A DNA stretch of 64,000 nucleotides from DATBGO01 sp963840095 (GCA_963840095.1 CAWIXN010000005.1:372001-436000); one strand, 5' to 3'; shown: positions 46,680 through 56,482, counted from the stretch's first letter. Notes: a model not told the origin generated them from the letters alone. Made by a program: numbers and translations.

Positions 46680-47510
46680 CTAAGACGCGACCGCCAGCAC
46701 GCGCAGCTGGGCCGGGGTGCAGGCGCCGTGGCCACCCGGCAGGATCGCGAGCGTGCCCTGATGGGCCCTGGCCGCCGAGGCGATCTCGTCCGGGCGGACG
46801 GCAACGATCGTGGCACCCCTGGTGAGCGCGTAATCGAGGAGCGCGGTGTAGGTTCGCCCGTCGCCAGTGGGCGGCGCGGCCAGGACCACATCGTCGGCGC
46901 CTATCCGCGCCTCGATGGCGAGCCTGCGCAGCTGGTCGGCGAGATCGTAATAGGTGACGGGGGCGGCCCCGAGCATGCCGTCCGGCTGGCGCGAGTACGG
47001 CAGCAGCGCCAGGTCGTGCGGTCTCGTTTTGACCGGCTGGGCCAGCCCGATACCGAGCAGCGCATCGAACGTGGTCGCGCCGGGCGCCTCGCCGAAGGAG
47101 ATAATCTGGCGGACCCAGGAACGATCAGCCGCGGCCTGAGCGACTGCCGCAAGCGGCGGCCCGGTGAGCATCATACGGGCGCCGCAGTCGGCGAGCTGCC
47201 CGGCGATCTCGGCCACGCTGAGCGCGGCGCCAACGGGGGAGGGTACCCCGCCCGCCGCGCGGATCGCGTAAGCGGCCAGCGCGTAGCAGGCCGCATCGGG
47301 AGCGTAGACCCCGACAACGTCCCTGGGCTGCAGTCCGCGGCCTGCCAGACCGGCCGCCGCCGCCCGCACCGTGGCAGCGAGGTCTCCGTAACTGTAGGTC
47401 CGGGACCCGCCGCACCCGACCAGGGCCCGGTGACCGCTGTCGGCCCCCGCTATCCCCAGCAGCCGCTCGGTGACCGTCAGGTCGCCGGTGGAGATATCAG
47501 GGACCGCCAT
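46680..47510 (-). CDS. Half-length adenylate-forming (ANL) domain protein, probably inactive
   Basis: A 276-residue protein that matches the first half of acyl-CoA synthetases: YSYGDLAATVRAAAAGLAGR, DVVGVYAPDAACYALAAYAI and AGGVPSPVGAALSVAEIAGQ. Where the ATP loop (TSGTTG type) should be, it reads LLPYSRQPDGMLGAAPVT, without the motif, and the C-terminal catalytic half and swinging domain are missing. It ends with a normal stop, so it may be a stable non-catalytic protein or a decayed gene. Confidence 0.65.
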   Translation of the reverse strand: MAVPDISTGDLTVTERLLGIAGADSGHRALVGCGGSRTYSYGDLAATVRAAAAGLAGRGLQPRDVVGVYAPDAACYALAAYAIRAAGGVPSPVGAALSVAEIAGQLADCGARMMLTGPPLAAVAQAAADRSWVRQIISFGEAPGATTFDALLGIGLAQPVKTRPHDLALLPYSRQPDGMLGAAPVTYYDLADQLRRLAIEARIGADDVVLAAPPTGDGRTYTALLDYALTRGATIVAVRPDEIASAARAHQGTLAILPGGHGACTPAQLRVLAVAS

Positions 47511-47935
47511 TGGCTGGTTACCTCCGTCCGGCCGGCGTGGGCGCGCACAGCCGACGTTAGAGATCGGGCCGCGGCGGGCGCATCGTCAGGACTATGTAGT
47601 CGGGTATGTAGTGCGGCGGTTATGTAGGTTGCTGGCCGTGCGGGTAGGGCGCTGGCCGGGCCCGGAGGATGGCGGCCCGACCAGACGGGCCCGGGCACTC
47701 GGCCCGGGCCCGCACGCGGTGGGCGGGGGCCTGGCCGGCCATCCCCCTCCTGGTGGCCGGAACAGGCCACCCGGGGCCCATCGCGCTGTGGACGACGCTA
47801 GACGGGAACGCGGCCTGCGCACATGCGCCAAACGAACCATTGCGATGTGCATGAGCCGATGCGGCAGATATGTACGTGAGCGGCCGGAAGGCGACCCGGA
47901 CAGACGGGAAAACTCCGGTCAGACCAGGCCGGGTT
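47511..47935. other. Intergenic region with three ATGTAG boxes
   Basis: 425 bases between the divergent ANL-like gene start and the LuxR gene stop, with no supported gene. TATGTAG occurs three times at 47593-47599, 47605-47611 and 47621-47627. It may be a regulator binding array; nothing else is recognised. Confidence 0.4.
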
Positions 47936-50671
47936 TTACTGCGGCTCAGCCACCCACGCCGCCACCTGAGCCCTGGACCGCAGGCCGAGCTTGGTGAAGA
48001 TGTTGGCCACATGCCTGGCGACCGTGGCCGGGCTGATCACCAGCTCGTCGGCGATGGCGCGGTTGGACAGGCCGCGCGCGATCAGGAGTGCTATCTCGCT
48101 CTCCCTGGCGGTCAGTGCGGCGCCGCTGCCTGAGGTGACCGAGCCGCTTGCGCCTGCGGACCGCTGGCCCGGCGCGACACCATTGGCCGACCTCAGCGCG
48201 CCGCCTGCGGCCGGCGCCGTCCGGCCTGCTGCCGCCCGGCCCGCCTGGCCCGCCTGGCCCGCGGTCGGCGGGGCTCCCGTTGCCGGCGGGGCTCCCGTTG
48301 CCGGCGGGGCTCCCGTTGCCGGCGGGGCTCTCGTTGCCGGCTGGGCTCCCGTTGCCGACTGGGCTCCCGTTGCCGGCGGGACCCCGGCTTCCGCCTGGCC
48401 CGCTGTCGCCTGGTCCGCTGCCGTCCCCGGCCCGGCCCGCGCAAGGTCCGTGGCGTCCGCGCCGATCGCGTACCTGACGGCCTGGTCTGCGCTCATGGCG
48501 GCGCCTTCGGCCAGCATCTCGGCCACCGAAGCCTCGCCGAACTGCTGACGGGCCACGTGCAGCAACTCGGCGGAACGGATCCTGGCCGACGGAGAGGGGG
48601 CGTGGCCCACCGAATCAAGCAGTGCGAGCGCCGCGCCTTCCAGCCTCGCTGCCCGAGCCGGCTCCTCGCGCAGGGCAGCCAGCACCGCGGCCGCCTGGAT
48701 GCCGCGCGCGATAGCCAGCCGCTGGCCGATGGCCAGGCTGAGCCGAAGGCTCTCAGCGAGCCGGGCGGCGGCCTGGTCGAGATCCTGGACGGCCAGGGCC
48801 ACCCAGGCCAGGCCCGCCAGGCAGCGGGCTATATCCGGCCTGGCGCCGATTTCCCGGTACAAGGCCAGCGCCGTCGCATAGTGCTCAGCCGCCGCAGCGT
48901 GGTCGCCGCGCGTGCTGGCCAGGCCGCCGAGGCCGTAGTGGGTATGCGCCACCCCCCAGCCATTGTTGTCAGAGAGAACGTCGAGCGCGCGCTCAAAGGT
49001 CCGCTGAGCCTCCCGCAGGCTGCCTTGGCGGGCGATGATCGCGGCCTTGGTGCTGAGCGCGATCCCCTCTTCCCATTCATCTCGGTCAGCGCGCGCCGCC
49101 TCGATCGCGGCATCCATCCCGGCCAGGGCGTCATAGGGCTGGCCAGCCCGGAGGCTGACCAGCGCCAGCATCCGCAGGCCGCCCGCCGTGCCGGTCCCGC
49201 CCGCCGCCCGGCACAGGTCAAGGCCGACCTTGGCGCAATCACCCGCTACCACGTAATCCTGCTGCTCGAAGGCCAGCTCAGACCGGAGCATCAGGGCGCG
49301 ACCCCGGACGCGGGGCGATACCGGCTGGTCCAGCCCGAGAAAGCGATCGAACCAGCTGGCTCCTTCAGATACGTCACCGTCAGCGATCCACTGGCTGCGC
49401 AGCGCCGAGCAGAGCCGCAGGCCCTCCTCGGCGTCCTGGCGGTCTAGGCAGGCCGACAGGGCCGCATCGTAGTTCGGCCGCTCCACGGTGATCCGACGGT
49501 ACAGGGCGACCCGGGTCGGCCAGGACGGCTCGCCGCGCACGAACGCCCGCTCGACGGTCTCTTCGATCAGCCTGAGCAGGTAGCCACAGTGCCGCAGCCG
49601 GATGGCAGGTCCCTCGCCGGAGGCGGCGAGCCGGTCGGCCGCATATTCCTTGATGGTGTCGAGCAGCCGGTAGCGAGCGTGGCCGTCCAGCTCAGCGTCG
49701 AGCGTGACCAGCGACTTGTCGATCAGCGCGGCCAGCACCGGGAGTACCTGGCCGACTGGGAGCGCCTGGTCGGCGCAGACCTGCTCGGCCATCTCCAGGT
49801 TCCAGCCCGCGAACACCGATAGCCGGCGCAGCAGGATCTGCTCCGGTTCGGTGAGCAGCTCGTAGCTCCAGTCGACGGCTGCCCGCAGGGTCTGCTGCCG
49901 GGGCGGGGCGGTCCGGTCGCCGGTCGCGAGCAGGTTGAACCGGTCGGCCAGCCGGGCGGCGATCTGCTCGATGGCCAGGGCCCGGACCCGGGCGGCCGCC
50001 AGCTCGATCGCTAGCGGCACGCCGTCCAGCATCCGGCAGAGCCTGGCCACGGCGACCGCGTTCTCCGCCGTCAGCACGAATCCGGGGCTGGCGGCGGCCG
50101 CCCGCTCTGCGAACAGCCGGATCGCCTCGTGCCGCGCGAGCTCGACAGCGCCGAGCCCGTCGAGCACGGCGGGCATGGCCAGGGGCGGTACCCGCCAGAC
50201 CGTCTCGCCGCGGACCCGCAGCGGCTCCCGGCTCGTCGCGACCAGCCGCAGCTGAGGGCAGCTGCCGAGTAGCTCCTGGACCAGCGCCGCGCAGGCCGCC
50301 ACCACATGCTCGCAGGTGTCGAGGACCAGCAGCAGCCGCCGCGGCCTGAGCGCATCGACCAGGGTCTCGGCCAGCGGCCGGTCGGGCTCCTCCCTGACTC
50401 CGAGGGCTGAGGCGATCCGGCTGGGCAGCAGGGCGGGATCGCTGGTGTCGGCCAGCTCGACCAGCCAGGCCCCGTCGGGAAAGTCCGCGGCCAGCTGGCC
50501 CGCCAGGCGCAGCGCCAGCCGGCTCTTGCCGATGCCACCCGGCCCGCACAGGGTCAGGGCCCGGACAGCACTGATCAGCAGGGCAAGCTCTACCAGGTCC
50601 CGCTCACGGCCGACGAAGCTGTTCGGTTCCGCTGGGAGGTTGCCACGGCTCGTATCATGTTCAGTGCTCAT
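47936..50671 (-). CDS. NB-ARC/LuxR-type regulator (AfsR-like ATPase with C-terminal HTH)
   Basis: A 911-residue regulator. Walker A GPGGIGKS is at 43-50, Walker B is RLLLVLDTCEHV, and GVPLAIELAAARV is the NB-ARC GLPL-type motif. A TPR-rich middle follows, then an Ala/Pro/Gly/Thr linker with hexapeptide repeats (about 766-801), and a C-terminal LuxR helix-turn-helix (LTARESEIALLIARGLSNRA and ELVISPATVARHVANIF). It resembles the family that controls secondary metabolism or sugar use. It ends 82 bases before the GH38 gene in the same direction. Confidence 0.9.
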   Translation of the reverse strand: MSTEHDTSRGNLPAEPNSFVGRERDLVELALLISAVRALTLCGPGGIGKSRLALRLAGQLAADFPDGAWLVELADTSDPALLPSRIASALGVREEPDRPLAETLVDALRPRRLLLVLDTCEHVVAACAALVQELLGSCPQLRLVATSREPLRVRGETVWRVPPLAMPAVLDGLGAVELARHEAIRLFAERAAAASPGFVLTAENAVAVARLCRMLDGVPLAIELAAARVRALAIEQIAARLADRFNLLATGDRTAPPRQQTLRAAVDWSYELLTEPEQILLRRLSVFAGWNLEMAEQVCADQALPVGQVLPVLAALIDKSLVTLDAELDGHARYRLLDTIKEYAADRLAASGEGPAIRLRHCGYLLRLIEETVERAFVRGEPSWPTRVALYRRITVERPNYDAALSACLDRQDAEEGLRLCSALRSQWIADGDVSEGASWFDRFLGLDQPVSPRVRGRALMLRSELAFEQQDYVVAGDCAKVGLDLCRAAGGTGTAGGLRMLALVSLRAGQPYDALAGMDAAIEAARADRDEWEEGIALSTKAAIIARQGSLREAQRTFERALDVLSDNNGWGVAHTHYGLGGLASTRGDHAAAAEHYATALALYREIGARPDIARCLAGLAWVALAVQDLDQAAARLAESLRLSLAIGQRLAIARGIQAAAVLAALREEPARAARLEGAALALLDSVGHAPSPSARIRSAELLHVARQQFGEASVAEMLAEGAAMSADQAVRYAIGADATDLARAGPGTAADQATAGQAEAGVPPATGAQSATGAQPATRAPPATGAPPATGAPPATGAPPTAGQAGQAGRAAAGRTAPAAGGALRSANGVAPGQRSAGASGSVTSGSGAALTARESEIALLIARGLSNRAIADELVISPATVARHVANIFTKLGLRSRAQVAAWVAEPQ
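48267..48374 (-). repeat. 18-bp tandem repeat, six units, coding the LuxR linker
   Basis: GGCGGGGCTCCCGTTGCC is repeated six times (units 48267, 48285, 48303 exact; 48321, 48339, 48357 with 1-2 changes). It codes GAPPAT-type hexapeptides in frame, so length changes would be tolerated in the protein. Confidence 0.85.
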
Positions 50672-50753
50672 GGGCCTTCATGGGTGGTTGCCTTCGGGTC
50701 CCATTCTCGCATCAGTGACTCCGCGCGGCGACCGAAGCGGGCTGCCAGCTCGC

Positions 50754-53700
50754 TCAGGGCACCACTGTGACCGCTACCGGCTCGCTGTAGCGGACCCGAC
50801 CAAAATACATGATCTTTACCAGCGCCCACCAGTGCTGGCCTGGGCACGCGGTAGCCGGCACCCGGACCGGGAAGCTCAGTGTCTCCTCCTGGCCGGGCTC
50901 GGCGCTGAAGCCCCGGGTCCACGACCGGGTGCAGGCCCAGGTGCCGAACGGCGACAAGAGCTGGGCCTCACCGCGGATCTGCGAGGCCGTCGCGTTGGCC
51001 AGCGCCACCTCGATGTCAGCGCGGCCCGAGGGTGCCGCGGCGAGTTCCTGGCTCAGCAGCCGCACCCGCAGCTCCGCCGCGGTGGCCTCCTGGTCGGCCA
51101 CGTAGAGCGGCACAAGCTGGTCAAATGGCAGGTCGAGTGGGGGCGGGGGCGGCTCGCCCACGGTGATGAGGACGGCGTCCTCCAGGATGCCGCGGCTGCC
51201 GTCGATCTGTGCCGCGACGAAGTACCGGCCCGGCGCGGCGCCAGGCAGCGCCCGGACGGTCAGGTCCCAGCCGTCATAGCCGCGCGGGGCCAGGTCGTAG
51301 GCGAGCGGGCCGGGCGGGTCCGCCGCGATCCCGGCCGGGCAGGCCAGCCGCACCAGGCCAGTGGCCGGTGCCGTCCCGCAGGCCACGGTGAGCCGCAGCG
51401 CCGCCGCCTGGCCGGCCGACAGGGCGGCCCGGGCCGGGGACAGGTGCACCGTTTCCGGTAGATTCCCGGCCGGAGCGGGGCCTTTGCCGTGCAGCCAGTA
51501 GCGGGTGAAGACCGGCGAGACCGGTGGTGTCTGAGTGACTGCTGGTGTCTGAGTGATCGGTGGTGTCTCAGGGACCAGCCTCCCAGGGACCGGTGCCGCG
51601 GCCGGGATTAGCGCGAGCGTCACCAGGCCGGATGGCGGCAGCTCGGCTTCCGCGGCATGGTCGCGGACCCGCAGCGGCGCGCCGGCGCCGTCCTCGCACA
51701 GGCCGGTCAGGATCGCCGCGCTGACCCCGCCCCGCAGCCTGACCCGCGCCCGGACCGGCCGACCCGAGCCGGATACGTCGCGCAGCCGCACCGTTACCCC
51801 GTCGGCCCGGCGCGGCTGTGCGCCTGGGGCCAAGGGGTTACCTCGCGGCTTCAGCGCCGAGAGCAGCGCGGTGGCGGGCGCCGCCTCGGCCAGGCTGGCG
51901 GCGGCAGGAACCGGGCCGCCGTGCTGATCGGTCGCCAGGGCCAGCAGGTCCCGGTTGTAGTCCTGCCCGGCCAGCGGGAACCCGGCCGTCCGCCAGTCAC
52001 CGGGCCCGGTGGCCAGCGCGTACTCGAAGGTGTGGCTCCAGTGCTGCCAGGCGAAGCTGCTCCCGTCGGGCACTGTCCGCTTCTCGCCGTCGATCCAGAC
52101 CCCGCACGGCCAGGCGCTGCAGGCGCGCATTAGCGAGATGTACAGGACCCCATCCGGGGTGACCAGGCTGCCGGGCGTCCCGCGGTTGAGCAGCGCGACA
52201 CTGTGGCCAGCCAGGCCCTGATCAGCCAGGCCCTGATCAGCCAGGCCCTGATCAGCGGGGTTGTCGCCGGCCGGACTGTCACCGGCGGACCCGGCACCGC
52301 GCGAGGGGTAACTGGCGGGGCTCTCGCCTGGCGGAGTGGCCGGCCCGGGACGAGGGGGCGGCGCGGGCACCTCGATGACCGCGTCGGCCAGGTCCCTGCT
52401 GAGCGCGCCGATCGCCGCAGCCAGGTCCTCGCCGGCCACGATCAGCACCGGTACGTCGGCCGGCCCGCGCAGGTCGGCACCGGGCGCGAAGGCCGCGGCC
52501 CGGCTTTGGCCGGCCGGCACCCAGGCCCGGGCCGATCCCGCCGCGTCGAGCTGCGCCGCCAGCCCGGCGGCCGCTGCCGGGCCCGCCGCCGCGAGCACTG
52601 CGGCGGTAACCGGGTTCTGCTCGGGGCCGCCCAGCGCGATCCTGAAGTCCGGCAGGTTGGAGTCCAGGTCGATCGAGCCGTAGCGCGGACCGGCCGGGAG
52701 CGAGCAGGTGGCCGTGACCCCCGCCCGGGCCAGGGCTATCACCAGGTCCCTGATCTGCTCCCGGCACTGGCCGCCCGGCGCGGGCGCGATCACCTCCGCG
52801 ACCCCGATCGCGTGCGTGCTGCCCCCGCCCGCGCGGCCGCCGGCCACCGCGACGCGCGCGGTGGAGCCCACGCCGAACCATTCGTGGGCCGGATTGTCCA
52901 GAGTGAAGTCATGCTGCTCGACATCGGTATCGGCCGAGCCCGGCGACCGGCCGATCACGGCCGTCGCGGTCTGGTACACGGGCAGGCCGCCGGGTACCCG
53001 GGCCGGGAAGGCGACCCGAAGCAGCCGGTCCTGGCCGATCGAGCCGTCCACGTGGGTGCGAAACTCCACCCGGTCGGCGCCATCCCAGAGCAGCGTCTCC
53101 TGCCGCACCCGGAGGCCGCCCAGAGCGAACTCGGCGACCAGCCGCGAGCCGACCGGGCAGCGTTCCGCGCGCACCCGGGCGGGCCCGGCCCCCGATCCCC
53201 TCCGGTTTCCCTTCGTCGAGATCAGCCAGGGGCCCTCGCCCCAGCGCGGATGCTGGGGGTATTCCTCCTGGAGCACGAGTTCGTTGCCGGGCCCCGCGAG
53301 CAGCTGTGTCCCCGACCGCTTGTCGGTGATGCCGGCCAGCGCGCCGCCGCGTTCCGGGTCGGCGCTCACGGCGAAAACCTCGTTCTCGATGACGCTGCCC
53401 GGCGCTGGCTGCCAGCCGCCCGCCGACACCGCGGCGGCCGCCGCGGCGGCCGCCGCGGCGCCGGGCGCGGCGGCCGGCGTCCCGGCGGCCGGGGGACCTG
53501 CCGGATACGCCCAGTACGTCCGGTAGCCGAGGGCCGGCACCTGCCGGGCGCGGAAGGTGAGGGTCAGCGCGTGGTCGTCCCGCCCGCCCCCCTCGGCCAG
53601 GCACGGCACGCCAGCACCGGTCTCGTCCCGCAGCTCAGCCTGCTCCGCGCCCGGCCCCGCCTCCAGGGTCACGGTCACCATGCCCGACCTGGCCCACGAC

Positions 53701-55283
53701 AGCGTGTTGAACACCACGACCGGGAGGCCACCGGCCGGGCCGCTGGTGTCGGCCAGCGCCGCCAGGTACGCGGCCGCCTGCCGGCGGGCCGTGTCGCCCA
53801 GCTCATAGGCCTCCCGCCAGCCGGCCAGCAGGTCGAGGTAGACCTGATCCGACTCGGTGCCGGTGATCGCGTCGTGGTGCCCGCCGAACACCAGCAGCCG
53901 CCAGGCCCGGTCCAGGGCCTGCGCCGGGTAGGGCGCCCCGGCCAGCCAGGCGAGCGTGCCGAGCCGCTCGCCGTCCTCGGCGGCGATCTCGGCGGCCCGC
54001 TGCGCCTGCTTGGTGTCGATGTAGGAGACGTCCTTGCCGGTATAGACCGGGTTCATGTCCCTGGTCTGCGGCGTGATCCAGACATCCCGCCGCGCCGCGT
54101 CCTTGCGTACCGCGGCGAAGAACTCCGATGGCAGCGCGGTCACGAAGCGCGGCCACAGGTAACGGGCGTTCCAGTCCCGGTGGATACCAGTCACCCAGCG
54201 GGACGGGATCACGTGGTCGGCGCCGACCGGCAGCAGCACGTTGCGGGTGGCCGCGACCGGCGCCAGCTCGCGGAACTGCCGGTAGGCGGCTTGCGCCGCG
54301 GCCGCGAGGCTGGCTGCCTGGTGGGTCACCCAGCCGGCGCCGTAGTGGTTGGCCATGTAGCTGGTCAGCAGGCCCGACCCATCCGGCGACAGCCACTCGA
54401 ACTCGGAGGCGAACTGCATCCGGTGGTTGTCGCCGACGGTCTGGTTCGGCCCCCACTGGTGAAACGGCCCCCTGGCCCAGGCCGATTCCGCCAGCCCGGC
54501 CGCGGCCATCAGGCCCGGGTACCCGGGATCGTGCCCGAACGCGTCCAGCATCCAGGCCACGGCCGGGTCGCCGCCGAGCATCTCGCGCTGGTAGCCAAGC
54601 CCGTAGACCGCGTTGCGGATCGTCGACTCGGCGCTGGTCAGGTTGGTGTTCGGCTCGTTGTAACAGCCGCCGACGATCTCGATCCGGCCGGCCCTGATGA
54701 ACTCGAGCAGGTCCGCGCGGTCCTGCGGGTGCGCGTCGAAGTGCGGCTTCAGATAGTCGATCTCGGCCAGCACGAACTTGTAGTCGACGTCGCGCCTGGC
54801 CGCCTCCAGGTGCAGGCGGACCAGCTCGAACGCGGTCCGGACGTCCGGCAGGCTGCCGTCGGCGTCGGGCAGGAAGAGACGGGACTGCGTGGTCTGGCCC
54901 TGGGTGCTCCACCAGACCGGGTCATAGTGGAAGTGGCTGACCATCCACATCGTCCAGCCGGTCTCGGCCACGGTGATCGTGGCCGCGAGCTCGGCCCGCG
55001 GCCCCGCGTCACCGCGGTCGGCGATCGCCATCACCTGGCGCGGGCCGCCGACGGCATAGGGAGCGGCGACTTCCACGCCGACCTCCGCGGTCAGCTCGTC
55101 GCCAGCGGCCGGGCAGCTGACGACGGGCGGGTCAGGGGTGGTCACGCCCGGTCCCTCGACCCGGATCCGGATGTCGCCGGCCGGGTCCGGCCCGTCGCCG
55201 GCCAGCGTGACCCTGATGATCTGGACCGGCCGGGCGGCCGTTCCCGCGAAGAGGTCGGTCGAAGCCACCGCTGTGATCCGCAT
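50754..55283 (-). CDS. Glycoside hydrolase family 38 alpha-mannosidase
   Basis: A 1509-residue protein. An N-terminal beta domain (1-105) precedes the GH38 catalytic domain, with zinc ligands His119 and Asp121 (HFHYDPVWW), the nucleophile Asp247 in AWMLDAFGHDPGYP and a later FGGHHDAITGTESDQ. Beta domains and a long C-terminal part of about 450 residues follow. No signal peptide is seen at the chosen ATG 55283. It would remove alpha-linked mannose from glycans. Low-complexity stretches (poly-Ala near 53430-53470; DQGLA repeats) interrupt it. Divergent from a LacI regulator. Confidence 0.85.
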   Translation of the reverse strand: MRITAVASTDLFAGTAARPVQIIRVTLAGDGPDPAGDIRIRVEGPGVTTPDPPVVSCPAAGDELTAEVGVEVAAPYAVGGPRQVMAIADRGDAGPRAELAATITVAETGWTMWMVSHFHYDPVWWSTQGQTTQSRLFLPDADGSLPDVRTAFELVRLHLEAARRDVDYKFVLAEIDYLKPHFDAHPQDRADLLEFIRAGRIEIVGGCYNEPNTNLTSAESTIRNAVYGLGYQREMLGGDPAVAWMLDAFGHDPGYPGLMAAAGLAESAWARGPFHQWGPNQTVGDNHRMQFASEFEWLSPDGSGLLTSYMANHYGAGWVTHQAASLAAAAQAAYRQFRELAPVAATRNVLLPVGADHVIPSRWVTGIHRDWNARYLWPRFVTALPSEFFAAVRKDAARRDVWITPQTRDMNPVYTGKDVSYIDTKQAQRAAEIAAEDGERLGTLAWLAGAPYPAQALDRAWRLLVFGGHHDAITGTESDQVYLDLLAGWREAYELGDTARRQAAAYLAALADTSGPAGGLPVVVFNTLSWARSGMVTVTLEAGPGAEQAELRDETGAGVPCLAEGGGRDDHALTLTFRARQVPALGYRTYWAYPAGPPAAGTPAAAPGAAAAAAAAAAVSAGGWQPAPGSVIENEVFAVSADPERGGALAGITDKRSGTQLLAGPGNELVLQEEYPQHPRWGEGPWLISTKGNRRGSGAGPARVRAERCPVGSRLVAEFALGGLRVRQETLLWDGADRVEFRTHVDGSIGQDRLLRVAFPARVPGGLPVYQTATAVIGRSPGSADTDVEQHDFTLDNPAHEWFGVGSTARVAVAGGRAGGGSTHAIGVAEVIAPAPGGQCREQIRDLVIALARAGVTATCSLPAGPRYGSIDLDSNLPDFRIALGGPEQNPVTAAVLAAAGPAAAAGLAAQLDAAGSARAWVPAGQSRAAAFAPGADLRGPADVPVLIVAGEDLAAAIGALSRDLADAVIEVPAPPPRPGPATPPGESPASYPSRGAGSAGDSPAGDNPADQGLADQGLADQGLAGHSVALLNRGTPGSLVTPDGVLYISLMRACSAWPCGVWIDGEKRTVPDGSSFAWQHWSHTFEYALATGPGDWRTAGFPLAGQDYNRDLLALATDQHGGPVPAAASLAEAAPATALLSALKPRGNPLAPGAQPRRADGVTVRLRDVSGSGRPVRARVRLRGGVSAAILTGLCEDGAGAPLRVRDHAAEAELPPSGLVTLALIPAAAPVPGRLVPETPPITQTPAVTQTPPVSPVFTRYWLHGKGPAPAGNLPETVHLSPARAALSAGQAAALRLTVACGTAPATGLVRLACPAGIAADPPGPLAYDLAPRGYDGWDLTVRALPGAAPGRYFVAAQIDGSRGILEDAVLITVGEPPPPPLDLPFDQLVPLYVADQEATAAELRVRLLSQELAAAPSGRADIEVALANATASQIRGEAQLLSPFGTWACTRSWTRGFSAEPGQEETLSFPVRVPATACPGQHWWALVKIMYFGRVRYSEPVAVTVVP
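52211..52255 (-). repeat. 15-bp tandem repeat, three units, within GH38 gene
   Basis: CCAGGCCCTGATCAG is repeated three times exactly, coding the pentapeptide repeat ADQGL in an otherwise Gly/Pro/Ser-rich linker. Confidence 0.9.
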
Positions 55284-55364
55284 GATGTCATCGTCACACG
55301 ACCCGGGCGCGCGCTGGCGAAGGCCGGCCGGTTCCGGGATCCGCGGCCCCCCGGCCACACGCGA

Positions 55365-55386
55365 TACCATGCGGCTGGATAGCCGC
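55365..55386 (+). promoter_or_regulatory. Candidate LacI operator and -10 box between GH38 and LacI genes
   Basis: TACCAT (55365-55370) is followed directly by the inverted repeat GCGGCT-GGAT-AGCCGC (55371-55386), placed where transcription of the lacI gene would start. It is a candidate autoregulatory site; binding is not shown. Confidence 0.35.
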
Positions 55387-55450
55387 AGGCCATCCCGCCG
55401 CGAGCGGGCGGCGGACTGGCGCGTGCGCACAGAGCGGAGCATGACCGCCG

Positions 55451-56482
55451 ATGCCAGAGCCGCCAGTGACGCTCAAGGACGTGGCCGCCCGGGCAGGCGT
55501 TCACCCGGCGACCGCCTCCCGCGCGCTGGGCCCGGAAACCAGGCTCCTGGTCAGCGAGGAAACCGCGCGCCGGGTGCTCGATGCGGCCGCGGAACTCGGT
55601 TACCGCCCGAATCCGGTGGCGCGGTCGCTGCGGACCAGGCGCTCGCAAACGGTCGGCGTCCTGATCCCGGACCTGAACAACCCGCTGTTCCCGCCGATCG
55701 TCCGCGGCCTGGACGACCGGCTGGCCGCCGCGGGCTACGTGGCGCTGATCGGCAACACCGACTCAGACAACGAGCGGCAGCGGGTGGTGTTCGAGCGGCT
55801 GCGGGCCCGGCACGTGGACGGCTTCGTGCTGGCCACCGCCCACCTCCAGGACCCGCTGCTGGCCGAGGCGGCCCGCGCGGAGCTGCCGGTCGTGCTGGTG
55901 AACCGGCTCGCCGAGGACCACCGGTTCCCATCGGTCTCGGTCGACAACGAGCGCGGCATCGGGATGGCGGTCGCCCACCTGGCCGCCCTCGGGCACCGCA
56001 GGATCGCCCACATCGCCGGCCCGCCGGAGGTGTCGACCGGGCTGAGCAGGTACCGGGGGTTCATGGCCGCCATGGCCGGCGCCGGGCTTCCGGTCGCCGC
56101 CGACCAGGTGGTCTGCGCGAAGGCGTACTCGGTGGAAGAGGGCCACCGGTGTTGCCGCCTGCTGCTGGAGGCCGGCACCCGGTGCACGGCGGTCGCGGCC
56201 GCCAACGACATGCTGGCCCTGGGCTGCTACGCGGCGCTGGAAGACGCGGGGCTGAGCTGCCCGGACGAGATGTCGGTGGTCGGCTTCAACGACATGCCGT
56301 TCATCGACAGGCTCCGGCCGCCCCTGACCACCGTCAGGTTCCCGCACTACCAGGTCGGCACGGAGGCCGCGCAGCTGCTGCTGGAGCGGATCGGCGGCCA
56401 CGGCGGCCCGGTCAAGATCCTCTACCTGGCGCCTGAGTTCGTCGTCCGCGGATCCACGGCGCCGCTGCCGCACGGCTCCTGA
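55451..56482 (+). CDS. LacI family transcriptional regulator
   Basis: A 343-residue LacI protein: helix-turn-helix and hinge TLKDVAARAGVHPATASRAL, then RPNPVARSLRT, and a periplasmic-binding-type effector domain (VGVLIPDLNNPLFPPIVRGL to the end). It probably represses the divergent GH38 gene in the absence of its sugar. ATG 55451 has GGAG about 12 bases upstream. Confidence 0.92.
   Translation: MPEPPVTLKDVAARAGVHPATASRALGPETRLLVSEETARRVLDAAAELGYRPNPVARSLRTRRSQTVGVLIPDLNNPLFPPIVRGLDDRLAAAGYVALIGNTDSDNERQRVVFERLRARHVDGFVLATAHLQDPLLAEAARAELPVVLVNRLAEDHRFPSVSVDNERGIGMAVAHLAALGHRRIAHIAGPPEVSTGLSRYRGFMAAMAGAGLPVAADQVVCAKAYSVEEGHRCCRLLLEAGTRCTAVAAANDMLALGCYAALEDAGLSCPDEMSVVGFNDMPFIDRLRPPLTTVRFPHYQVGTEAAQLLLERIGGHGGPVKILYLAPEFVVRGSTAPLPHGS

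Noticed and set aside
48267..48374. CRISPR-like repeats
   Set aside because: Repeats are contiguous without spacers and code a protein linker; the same holds for 52211-52255 and 62289-62336.
52203..55382. A 1059-residue plus-strand open frame
   Set aside because: It lies antisense to the GH38 gene, whose catalytic motifs are clear; composition is Arg/Gly/Pro noise.
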